Assembly: GCA_005281725.1 (NCBI GenBank)
Contig: SSBO01000009.1
Coordinates: forward strand, 11,794,250-11,858,249
DNA from: Wuchereria bancrofti
Lineage: Eukaryota; Nematoda; Chromadorea; Rhabditida; Onchocercidae
DNA: 64,000 bases
Direction of reading: 5' to 3'
The translations under genes and the position numbers were made by a program. Positions 1-8,999 of this stretch are shown here, one piece after another. How positions within the stretch are numbered: the stretch's first letter is position 1; the number at the start of each line of letters is the position of its first letter. The notes beneath the pieces are model-generated. The model had not been told where the DNA came from and did no database searches. It saw only the letters and a program-made list of their open reading frames with translations.

Positions 1-890
1 AAAAAATTTTAAGTGCTGGAAAATCAGAATTTACATGAAGAATTGAGATTTATTCTGAAAATTTAATTCCAGATGCAGCAAAACAACGAAGAAATTAATG
101 AAAACGTAAGTCATTTTCAAAAAAATTTTAAGTGCTGGAAAATCAGAATTTACATGAAAAATTGAGATTTGTTCTGAAAATTTAATTCCAGATGCAGCAA
201 AACAACGAAGGAATTAATGAAAACGTAAGTCATTTTCAAGAAAATTTTAAGTGATGGAAAATCAAAATTTACATATTCCGAAAATTTAATTCCAGATGCA
301 GCAAAACAATGAAGGAATTAATGAAAACGTAAGTCATTTTCAAAAAGATTTTAAGTGGTGGAAAATCAGAATTTACATGAAAAATTGAGATTTATTCCGA
401 TAATTTAGTTCCTGATACAACAATATCAGTGGGATAGTCATTGGAACAGGCTGACCAGAAGGTTTCTACGTAGAATGCGCAGACTTAACGACGAAATGAT
501 GGCAATATTGGACATTCTGATTTTCCAGCACTTAAAATTTTTTTGAAAATGACTTACGTTTTCATTAATTTCTTCGTTGTTTTGCTGCATCTGGAATTAA
601 ATTTTCAGAATATGTAAATTTTGATTTTCCACCACTTAAAATTTTCTTGAAAATGACTTACGTTTTCATTAATTTCTTCGTTGTTTTGCTGCATCTGGAA
701 TTAAATTTTCAGAATAAATCTCAATTTTTCATGTAAATTGATTTCCCAGCACTTAAAATTTTTTTGAAAATAACTTACGTTTTCATTAATTCCTTCGTTG
801 TTTTGCTGCATCTGGAATTAAATTTTCGGAATAAATCTCAATTCTTCATGTAAATTCTGATTTTCCAGCACTTAAAATTTTTTAAAAAAT
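1..890. repeat. Inverted repeat with tandem microexon arrays in both arms
   Basis: Positions about 1-375 are repeated in inverse orientation at about 515-890. Each arm is itself a tandem array of roughly 85-120 nt units. A unit consists of an acceptor (AATTCCAG), a 33-nt open segment, a donor (GTAAGT) and a short intron containing AAGTGCTGGAAAATCAGA. The left arm has three 33-nt segments (73-105, 192-224, 296-328) and the right arm three in reverse (558-590, 662-694, 779-811). The roughly 110-140 nt between the arms is unique and holds a plus-strand terminal exon. The near identity of copies on both arms means the inversion or amplification is recent, or is maintained by gene conversion. An assembly artefact joining two haplotypes or two paralogues head to head cannot be excluded from one sequence. 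Confidence 0.9.
73..546 (+). CDS. 3' part of a microexon-containing coiled-coil family gene (5' end outside window)
   Basis: Three consecutive phase-0 exons of exactly 33 nt (73-105, 192-224, 296-328) encode MQQNNEEINEN or its E-to-G/N variants, each bounded by AATTCCAG and GTAAGT. They are followed by a terminal exon (409-546, stop TGA) whose acceptor is ATAATTTAG; the position of the usual acceptor has mutated from CCAG to CCTG. The terminal exon gives a basic segment with RLTRRFLRRMRRLND and then a hydrophobic end. The upstream exon or exons lie before position 1. It is the mirror image of the minus-strand gene at 558-1065 and probably arose by inversion of part of that gene. No function is recognised. 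It may be a pseudogene fragment if its 5' exon is missing. Confidence 0.5.
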
Positions 891-1065
891 GACTTACGTA
901 TTCATTCGTTCCTTGGTTGTTCGGTACATTCAATATGCGTTGTTGCTCTAGCTCCGATATCTCTTCTTCAAGCTTTCTGTTTTTGATATCAATTTCCGCA
1001 ATGCGTTGCTGAATAGTTTCAAGCACAGACGACATCGCGTTTAAACTATCTCTTTCAAATTCCAT
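558..1065 (-). CDS. Small coiled-coil protein, first exon plus three 33-nt microexons
   Basis: Exon 1 (898-1065, 56 codons, start MEFERD) contains a heptad-like helix (QQRIAEIDIKNRKLEEEISE) and ends in phase 0 at GTAAGT. It continues into three phase-0 microexons (779-811, 662-694, 558-590), each encoding an 11-residue Asn/Glu/Gln-rich unit. The last 33 nt of exon 1 (898-930) align with the microexon, so the array appears to derive from the end of exon 1 plus its intron. Downstream the reading runs into the inverted arm, and I see no convincing terminal exon on this strand. The gene is paralogous to the one at 3150-3555, which shares the IAEI-NRK-E-I-L spacing and the same 5' flank. Function unknown. 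Confidence 0.6.
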
Positions 1066-1189
1066 CTTAAACTGAATGCCGTCATGTTTTTCTTACATAA
1101 TTCTTCCAAATTAAATCCAGAAAGAAAGTCGTTACTTTCTTAAGTTACAAATAATATATAATATAATAATCCTTCAGAAAAATAATGAT

Positions 1190-1800
1190 GTCATCCTATA
1201 GTGGTGGCCACTAGAATTGTCCAGCAAAGCAGTTGCTAAGGAATGTGTTGTTAAATTTGATAAATTTGGGAATGAATGAGTAGAACTCAGTCTAAGTTGA
1301 ATTTAGGCGGCGATATTAAAGGACTACTCAACACATGAAATGAGGAAAATTTGCTGTAAAGTGATATAAACCAGCAGAAAAGCTCTCTTGGCCTTCGACC
1401 ATTTCTACCCAGATCTAATGATCAATCAGATGACGGGCAAATTTTGAACTGCCGATTCTCAATAAATTTCAGTTCAGCTCTCCTTTTCACTTCCGCAAAA
1501 TAAAATAGTTTTATTTACACGCAAACCATTTACCTGGACAACTCGAAACCCACGCGAGATGAAACAAAAGACAATTTGAAAAGACACCTCACTCACCGAG
1601 AAAATAGAATGAAGTGAATGACTACTGGAACTTCTTATATACTATTCCAAGAAGACGGAATATATGCAAATTTTGGGCGCACTCACTGTGTAGTCTGTTT
1701 TGTTTCCTAATTTCATTGTTACCCGTACACTTACCCACCCCCTTTTGTGGCTCCTCCTTAACAAACTGTCCAAAAGATTTTTTTGTAATTTACCGAGACG
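1190..1800. repeat. Copy 1 of a triplicated 5' flank (longest copy)
   Basis: This stretch is nearly identical to 6305-6795 and, over most of its length, to 3667-4075. Shared landmarks include CCTATAGTGGTGG, AATTGTCCAGCAAAGCAG, CCTTCGACCATTTCTACCC and CTCGAAACCCAC. Relative to the other two, copy 1 carries an extra segment of about 110 nt near 1262-1385. All three copies lie immediately upstream (minus strand) of a family member, so they are duplicated promoter/leader DNA rather than dispersed repeats. Confidence 0.9.
1591..1641 (-). promoter_or_regulatory. TATA-like box and leader splice donor of gene 1
   Basis: On the minus strand TATATAAG (1634-1641) is followed about 38 nt later by CTCG|GTGAGT (donor complement at 1591-1596). 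The same spacing recurs in the other two copies. This suggests a short non-coding first exon spliced to an acceptor just before the ATG at 1065. The start and leader exon are inferred, not shown. Confidence 0.5.
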
Positions 1801-1835
1801 AAATGCCTCCTTTTCCTTAGCTTATACATATGCAC

Positions 1836-1917
1836 GTTCGTGTGTGTGTATGTGTGTGTGAATGTGTATGTGTGTGTGAATGTGTGTGTATGTGTATGTA
1901 TGTGTGTGCACGTGGGA
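1836..1917. repeat. (TG)n-rich microsatellite
   Basis: An interrupted GT/TG dinucleotide run with ATG interruptions, beyond the promoter copy. Simple sequence, likely length-polymorphic. Confidence 0.9.
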
Positions 1918-2499
1918 GAGGAAGGCATTTACTTCACGTCTACTACCTAATAAGGAACACTACCTGCTCACAAATTTTTAGGAAGTGAATAAATTATTAA
2001 TGTTCAAAGTGGAAATTTATAGAGGAATTTGATGGCGGCCTTTCATCATATTCATTTTACTGTCGCTTTTAAAGATTTGTGTAATTGGAATGGCCAATTT
2101 GAATGTTTTAAATATCGTTTAATGATTCAAAATTGGTCAAAGAGTTTCAAGTGTAAATGAAGTTTTTAGCAGTTTTCATTCTGTTAAAGTTCTATTTGAA
2201 TTATTTACTTTCAAATTTTTTTGTTAAGAACTATTGATTGTATTATGAAAAAAATAAGTTATCAGAGCTTTTTTTTTTATCATTTACTGATTGTGTTTCA
2301 AAGTTTATGCTAGAATGGATAGACTAATTCACTTTTAGATCTGCCATGTTGCTAAATCTTTTAACTTGTGACCAACGACTGCACTCTAAGTCTGGCATAA
2401 ACTTTCTACACTTCTCGGCACAATCTCGGAGAGATTTATTCTTTCAAACTGAAGCATTGATTTTTTTATTCGCTAATCGCTTTTGGTAATCGGTTATAA

Positions 2500-2724
2500 T
2501 CAGTTTCGATATCCATTTCGAATTATTTCAAAGTCTTTTTCAATCGCCTCGCATTTAAACCAAGTATTCGTTGTAGATTTCATTTTGAAATGTGTGACAT
2601 CATTTTCTTGGAATGAGATTATAATTTGAAATACAAATTGTGACAAGACCAACTTGTAGGTACCCATCCATAAGGAATACTGCCTGTTTTTAACATAGAA
2701 CCACGTTAAGTAGTTCGTTTCCAA
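2500..2724 (-). CDS. Candidate exon or small ORF, unrecognised
   Basis: A 74-codon open frame on the minus strand ends in TGA. Its composition is balanced (Trp, Cys, Gly, Thr and Asp all present), unlike the Lys/Asn/Phe/Ile-only frames typical of the surrounding A+T-rich DNA. It begins at a TTG rather than an ATG; the first in-frame ATG follows LW. An AAACAG acceptor lies inside the frame, so it may be a terminal exon of about 55 codons. No partner exon was identified and no family is recognised. It could be chance. Confidence 0.25.
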   Translation of the reverse strand: METNYLTWFYVKNRQYSLWMGTYKLVLSQFVFQIIISFQENDVTHFKMKSTTNTWFKCEAIEKDFEIIRNGYRN

Positions 2725-2917
2725 TTATGCGTTAAAATTGCTGTGAGAAGTGCCACACTCCATTACGACGTTAAAACAGTGAGAGAACCACGATGAGTTA
2801 AATGAAATTCCGAAATGTGCCGTGTGATCCTATCAGTAATCCTTAAAGATGATATAATGGAAGAGATTAGCCACAGCCCATAATACATAAGATTAGCCAT
2901 AAGAGGAAATAAAGTAG

Positions 2918-3127
2918 ATGCAAACCGGTTATTTCGCAACAGAAATTACGGATAGACTAATACCAAATTCAGGAATGAGTTCACAAAATTTCACCGAAGC
3001 AAAAAACTGCTGGACGGAGAAATTTGTTATGGCTTTTATCAGTCATCATTTACACAGATTTAACATTTCAAACATGATGTTGGAATACATGAAAGAAATG
3101 TTCGGATTCATAAAAAAGAATCCATGA
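2918..3127 (+). CDS. Candidate small protein or exon, unrecognised
   Basis: A 69-codon ATG-initiated plus-strand ORF runs with mixed, protein-like composition and an amphipathic C-terminal half (SNMMLEYMKEMFGFIKKNP). It stops only 22 nt from the stop codon of the convergent gene at 3150-3555. The ATG directly follows AAAGTAG, which could be a 3' splice site; I found no upstream exon. No signal peptide or known motif is evident. Confidence 0.3.
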   Translation: MQTGYFATEITDRLIPNSGMSSQNFTEAKNCWTEKFVMAFISHHLHRFNISNMMLEYMKEMFGFIKKNP

Positions 3128-3149
3128 ACGAAAGGTAATGAAGACAAAG

Positions 3150-3555
3150 CTATACGAAGTTTGCTGCTGCAGTTGCATTCTCCAATGCCAGCTCGCGAAC
3201 TGTTGCCATAACTGTTTTGCTAATTTCGTTCATCTCATACAATATGACCTGGAGGGCATCGTCCAAATTACGATTTTGCTCTGTCTGAAATTAAATTTTC
3301 GGAATAAATCTCATCTTTGCGTAAATTTTGATTTTCCAGCACTTTTTTCCTTTGAAAATGGCTTACATTTCCATTTCCATTCCCGGTGTTGCAGGGGCGA
3401 GCCAATTTGCTTTTTTGCAGACATAGCTGTAATTTGAGTATCCTTGTCTCAATCTTCCGGTTTTCCAAACTAATTTCAGCAATGAGCATTTGAATGCTTC
3501 GAAACGCAAACAAAATCAAATCTGAATCATCTCTTTCGACGTTTCCAGGTGCCAT
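3150..3555 (-). CDS. Small two-exon coiled-coil protein (family member 2)
   Basis: Exon 1 (3367-3555, 63 codons, start MAPGNVERDD) ends in phase 0 at GTAAGC. Exon 2 (3150-3284) begins after AATTTCAG and ends in TAG, giving a 107-residue protein. Residues about 20-48 form a heptad helix (SIQMLIAEISLENRKIE), followed by a Gly/Asn stretch at the exon junction, then a second helix (ALQVILYEMNEISKTV). It shares the intron position, intron sequence (GTGCTGGAAAATCA) and 5' flank with the gene at 558-1065. Here the intron has not been amplified into microexons, so it probably shows the ancestral state. No signal peptide or known domain; function unknown. Confidence 0.7.
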
Positions 3556-3666
3556 CTTAAACTGAATACCGTCATGTTTTTCTTACGTAATTCTCTCAAT
3601 TTAATTCCAGCAGGTCGTTACTTTCTTAGTTACAAATTCCTCTAATAATTCTTCAGAACTTAAATC

Positions 3667-4075
3667 AAACAACAATGTCATCCTATAGTGGTGGCCACTG
3701 GAATTGTCCAGCAAAGCAGTTGCTAAGGAAAGTGTTGTTAAATTTGAGAAAAATTCTCTTAGCCTTCGACCATTTCTACCCAGATCTAATGATCAATCAG
3801 ATGACGGGCAAACTTTCAACCGTCGACTCTCAATAAATTCTAGTTCATCGCCTCTTTTCACTTCCGCAAAATAAATAGTTTTATTTACACGCAAATCATT
3901 TACCTGGACAACTCGAAACCCACCCGAGATGAAACAAAAGACAATTTGAAAAGACACCTCACTCACCGAGAAAATAATTAGAATGAAGTGAATGACTACT
4001 AGGATTTCTTATATACTTTTCCAAGAAGATGGAATATATGCAAATTTTGGACACACTCATTGAATATTCTGTTTA
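3667..4075. repeat. Copy 2 of the triplicated 5' flank
   Basis: It matches 6305-6700 closely from CAACAATGTCATCC through the leader region, then diverges after about 4075, where copies 1 and 3 continue to match each other. It lies directly upstream of the gene at 3150-3555. Confidence 0.9.
3961..4015 (-). promoter_or_regulatory. TATA-like box and leader splice donor of gene 2
   Basis: TATATAAG on the minus strand (4008-4015) with CTCG|GTGAGT (3961-3966) downstream, the same arrangement as at 1591-1641 and 6595-6646. Conservation in three copies supports function. Confidence 0.5.
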
Positions 4076-4637
4076 GGTTTCCTTGTATTTTTCTTTTCTG
4101 TTATCAAATTATTACTTTCAAATTTTTAGCATTTGAAATTTAATATTTTTAATCAATTCATTTATTGATCTTTTCTCACATTCTAGTGCGTAGGAAGATA
4201 CCGCCTTCTTCATAATATTCAGTTTTATTCGTTACATTTCTACTTTTTCCTCTTTACCCAATCTTCATTAGTCTTGCAAAGTCATAAATCTACAGGAAAG
4301 ATAAAATCAATAAGCCTACAACACGAGGATTTCGCTGCCACAATTACATTTGCTAGGCCTAAGAGATAAACCGCAACTTGGGATATGGCCAGTTTCGTGT
4401 ACGTTAGGCTTAGTCTAAAAAAGTCTTTACGCAAGCCCAAAGGATATACCCGGCTTCACAAACCCTGTAGTGACAGGTGAGAGAAGTGAAACTCGCATTG
4501 GGAGCTGCATGACAGTTTTGTATAATTACCCCGGGAGATTATTTTTCAAAACTATTTCAATTTTTTGCTTCATCGATCGATTAAAATATACCACTTTATA
4601 ATAATACAAGTGGAAATGACATAAATCTCATTTATAA

Positions 4638-6203
4638 TTATATTTCATCGCCGAACATATCATCAGCCAATGGACCATATGTTTCAAATTCGGTGACAGT
4701 TTGAGTTCCAGTGTGCATTACTGTTGTCGGATCCCCACTAAATCGATATAATGAAAGTTAGTGATATACTAAAATGAATTTTGCTACTTGCACTTTCTAG
4801 TTTTTTACGACTTCTTCTTCAATGTGATAGATTTAATTTCTTATACTAATTTTGATTATAATGAAAGTTTTTGCCAATAAACTCACGACCTTTGAGCACG
4901 GACAGATCTTTTAGTTATCCATTTCAGTTGATTTACTAGTGTGCAAATTGTTCGGTCACGTTCTATTAGCGCCATTGCATTCATGATTTGCATTCTGTCC
5001 AGGTTATCCTCAAAGATCTAAAAAAGATGTATTGAAAAAAAGGAAAACTTCAACCGAGGAAATAAAGTGATCGAAGAATTCATTCAAGTTTATTAATATT
5101 AGCAAAGCATCAACCTTACATAGGTAAGAGGCAGCACAGCACATAGGAAACACATTCATTTTTATGACGATACAATTCTATCAATTATAATAACTGATTC
5201 AATTTGTTTCGAGAGCAACTCAAACAGAAAAAATAAATCAAAGAAATATAAAGGAAGAGAGGGAGTGAAAACGAGATCATATTTCTGTGATTAGTTAATT
5301 CAAATTGATAGAAAAAAGATAAACCTTTTCCTGATGGTTTAATTCGTGTTCAGTTTGTTGCACAATTTGTTCAAATGCTTCAAGGTCAACTTGTAATGTT
5401 TTGTAGCGATCTGTTTCAACCAACAAATTATGTTGAATAAAATTAAATTCATTTCCAGTAATTTTTTCAATTATATGTTGATGAAGCTCGTTTACTTTGG
5501 ATGCAAGTTCATCTCTCTCCTTAATTTTCTCCTTCCATTCATCTTCTTCGTCCTTTAATTTCGATCTTTCTTCAATGATCTTTTTCTTTTCAGAAGACCA
5601 TAATGCCTCCAATTTGTTCACCCGAGCCTTCTCTCTATCCATTTCCACCTTCATTCTTATGAACTAGAAAAGAGGATGTTAAAAGATTAAAAAATAAAAA
5701 TTTGCCAGCAAAATTTTTTACATTACAAAATGCACTTGAATGTCAAATGCATTCGGAAAAAATTAACATTTAAGACTGAGATCTCTGCTAACAGCAAATA
5801 AATCAGAAATGAATAGAAAATCAACATGATTTACTTCGTCAGTGAAATCATTCCCTTCACTGTTCAATATTGGTGGTAATTTCTTTTTCATCACATGCAC
5901 CTCCGTATTTAAGAGTGACATTTCCTCCTTAAGAAACTTGTTTACCTCCAAAAGTTGAAACAAATTTTCACGATCAATTGGTACCGATGCACCTGAAATT
6001 TTCAACAAGAGAGGCAATATTTACGAGCAAAAAAACATTCTCATTTCAGTTGAAGGCAAACAAAACATATTCATAAAGCATTAACCTTTACTGAAAACTT
6101 CCGGAGCCTTAGATGATTCAGAAATAGTGGCATCCTTCTTTAACGCAACTTCATTGGAACTTTGGTCATATCCATCACTGGTCTTATTATTTTCGGATTC
6201 CAT
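4638..6203 (-). CDS. Five-exon coiled-coil protein (family member 3), 281 aa
   Basis: Exons 6086-6203, 5835-5992, 5663-5325, 5017-4887 and 4737-4638 join with fully compatible phases (1, 0, 0, 2) and GT-AG borders, ending in TAA. The start MESENNKTSD is followed by a low-complexity acidic/Ser N-terminus. A long charged coiled coil fills exon 3 (for example DREKARVNKLEALWSSEKKK). A further helix in exon 4 and an acidic tail ending LADDMFGDEI complete the protein. There is no transmembrane segment or signal peptide, so a cytosolic or nuclear scaffold role is plausible. It shares the 5' flank with the two smaller genes but is longer and retains a full exon set, so it may be the parent copy. I do not recognise the family. 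Confidence 0.8.
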
Positions 6204-6304
6204 TCTAAACTAAATATTATTATATCATCAAAATTAATTCCAGCAGATCGTTACTTTCTTAGTTACAAATTCCGCTAAGAATCAGTCAGAAAATAAATCA
6301 AACA

Positions 6305-6795
6305 ACAATGTCATCCTATAGTGGTGGTCACTAGAATTGTCCAGCAAAGCAGTTGCTAAAGAATGTGTTGTCAAATTTGAGAAAAACTCTCTTAGCCTTC
6401 GACCATTTCTACCCAGATCTACTGATCAATCAGATGGCGGGCAAACTTTCAACCGTCGACTCTCAATAAATTCCAGTTCATCTCCTCTTTTCACTTCCGC
6501 AAAATAAAATAGTTTTATTTACACGCAAATCATTTACCTGGACAACTCGAAACCCACGCGAGATGAAACAAAAGAGAATTTGAAAAGACACCTCACTCAC
6601 CGAGAAAATTAGAATGAAGTGAATGACTACTGGAGCTTCTTATATACTATTCCAAGAAGACGGAATATATGCAAATTTTGGGCGCACTCACTGTGTATTC
6701 TGTTTTGTTTCCTAATTTCATTGTTACCCGTATACTTGCCCACCCTCTTTTGTGGCTCCTCCTTAACAAACTGTCCAAAAGATTTTCTTGTATTT
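6305..6795. repeat. Copy 3 of the triplicated 5' flank
   Basis: It is nearly identical to copy 1 beyond the leader region as well (CAAATTTTGGGCGCACTCAC through CAAACTGTCCAAAAGATTTT). This makes copies 1 and 3 each other's closest relatives by extent of match. Confidence 0.9.
6595..6646 (-). promoter_or_regulatory. TATA-like box and leader splice donor of gene 3
   Basis: TATATAAG complement at 6639-6646 and donor GTGAGT complement at 6595-6600. An acceptor-like TTTAGTTTAG lies immediately before the ATG at 6203, consistent with a spliced leader exon. Confidence 0.5.
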
Positions 6796-6799
6796 ACTG

Positions 6800-8030
6800 G
6801 GATGAAATGATCTGTTAAAGCATGTACACATATTTTAGCATTAGTATTTACAGAATGATTCGTTTGCTCGCTAATTTCTTTATCTTTACTTCATTATCTT
6901 TCAGCTTTGTCCATTTTTTCATTGTTAGCAGTAAGTGTACTGACACCTTTACTGATAATTACTTGTTTAATCACTTCGTTTCAGCTTCTATATTTTTTTT
7001 TTCTCCCAAAATGTCTTGAAAATCTATTGCTTATTTTATTGGTTGCATTAGATATTGAGTTACAATCAGTTTTAGCTAAAATATTAAGGATCAGCATTTG
7101 TCAAGAAATACTTTACATGATCTTCATCAAGAATCACGACTATTTTGCTTTCCATTTAAAGCGAGTTTTCAAAAATTTGAAATATTTTTTGAGCTAACTC
7201 CCTTTTCCCTATTTTTGATGCAAATATTAAAAAAAGTTTTCGAAAGATTTTTATCCTTGCATACTTTCAATAATAGCACTTTTTTAACAAAGTTTTTTCT
7301 AAAAGTTTGCAGAAATAGAAATATGATTTGATATGATAATTTCTAAAATCAATTGAAGATTAATTTCATATGCGTTGAAGATAACATGAGATATTCTGCA
7401 TGAAATATTTGCTGCAGCAATATTTATTCATTTTGGAATAATCTGATGACATTAATACAAATAAGGGAAGGAAAACAAACGTGAAATATGCAAAAATTCG
7501 TTTTATTTTTTTGCCTCCACAATTACTGTATTATTGCTCTTTTCCTTCTGCAAAGAGACTTTGCAGAAAATATCAAAAGTTCATTTTATTTCACTTACAT
7601 CTTTAAATTCAAAAACGTTTGCTGAGAGATTTTTAAGCCGCATTTTTATATTCCAAACTACAATTTCTGTTTAAGAATCCAATCAAATCAATACTTATTA
7701 GACTGTATCTTGAAAAAGCCAGCCACATTTCAAATAATACAAATCTTGAAATTTCGACTAAATCACTCAAATTAAAAAAAAAAAAACAAAAAAAAAAATT
7801 TGAATGTGAAATAGGAAGAATCCAAGAAATTGTATGATAATAAGTTAACATTCTAAAATGCTTTTGCAAGAATGTAAAATTCTAGCACAAAATTATAATT
7901 TTTAATAATTAATAATAATATTTACAGCATAATTCTATGCCAAAAATTTACTTTAATGAATACATTAGTCTACTAATTGGACACCTGCACTTTCAATTCT
8001 CTTTTTCACTTTTCATTTTTGTTTGTCAAC
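6800..8030. other. Gap: no supported gene
   Basis: A+T-rich sequence with homopolymer runs. Open frames here are rich in Phe/Leu/Ile only and lack paired splice sites, so I treat them as chance. Confidence 0.6.
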
Positions 8031-8034
8031 TCGC

Positions 8035-8979
8035 TCATTCACTAATCGCGATGAAAACATTTGGTAGCAGTGCACGCCTGGACATATTTACGATGCAGTA
8101 ACAGTAATCGGACTGAGGACGAAATCCAAACGAGGCTTTATCAAGTACTTCAAGTGAACAATATGAAACTCGCTTTTTTCTTGATTTCTTCTTCAAAAAT
8201 TTTTAGAATTCAAAATAAATAAAATGCTTCAGAGAATTTAAATGCTCAGACCAAATCTCAGTTGCACAATTCCTATTTTTTTTTTTTTATAAATATATAT
8301 TGAATATAAATGGCTCCAAACATTCTTTTGCTTACTGGAATCTCGAATTTATCACTATAAGTGGCTAATTGTTTATATATGACAGATTGTAATGCTGTTG
8401 AAATGCGTTCAGTATTTTAATATCTGATCACCATTTTAGTACCGTCACAAAAATAATAAAGGTCATCATATTCTTCAATTCTTCTATGCTCTATTAAATT
8501 CTTAAAATTATTTTTTTTACCCAAACAATGACGAATAAAATTCTTAGCACGAAAGTTGCACAATGACTATTCTAATAATTATGGAAATAAATAATCATTT
8601 TATGGAAATAAGTAAATGAAGTGAAATTTATCCATTCAATTTAAATTTCAATTGATACCTAACATAGTAAACATAATCTGATGGATGAGAATGAAAGTTT
8701 GATGTGAGTGAAAATTGGCCAATAGAAGTTAGTAGTACAAGTTAGTTTTCATGATTCTTAAACATTCTTTTGCCTACAGCAATAATTATCTTAAATTAAA
8801 AAAAAAAAGACGACTTTAAGATATGAAATTTCTAACTTATTTCTCCAATTAGCCCATTTTTTTTTACTTGAGATGAAATGAAAGTCAAATTCTTGACACT
8901 GAAGAATCGAGTTCCAATCATTTTTGGATTTGCAACTGCTTTTTCACCTGCATATCGATGCTTTAACATGCAAGAAATC
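8035..8979 (-). CDS. Candidate two-exon secreted or processed protein with RKKR site
   Basis: Exon 8868-8979 follows a good acceptor (CCTTCTCAG) and ends in phase 0 at CAA|GTAAAA. Exon 8035-8190 begins after TTTTTGAAG, a weak acceptor, in phase 0 and ends in TGA. The second exon has a polybasic SRKKR followed by a Cys-containing stretch (VSYCSLEVLDKASFGFRPQS, then DYCYC). Base composition rises in G+C here. A competing plus-strand ORF (ATG near 8880) overlaps the first exon. No first exon with a signal peptide was found. The polybasic site plus cysteines would fit a processed ligand, but I do not assign a family. Confidence 0.3.
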
Positions 8980-8999
8980 CTGAGAAGGATGCAAATACG

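Noticed and set aside
1614..1820. Plus-strand ORFs at 1614-1820 and 6619-6810 that are similar to each other
   Set aside because: They lie in copies 1 and 3 of the duplicated promoter flank. Similarity is explained by duplication, and the ATG region overlaps the TATA box and leader of the minus-strand genes.
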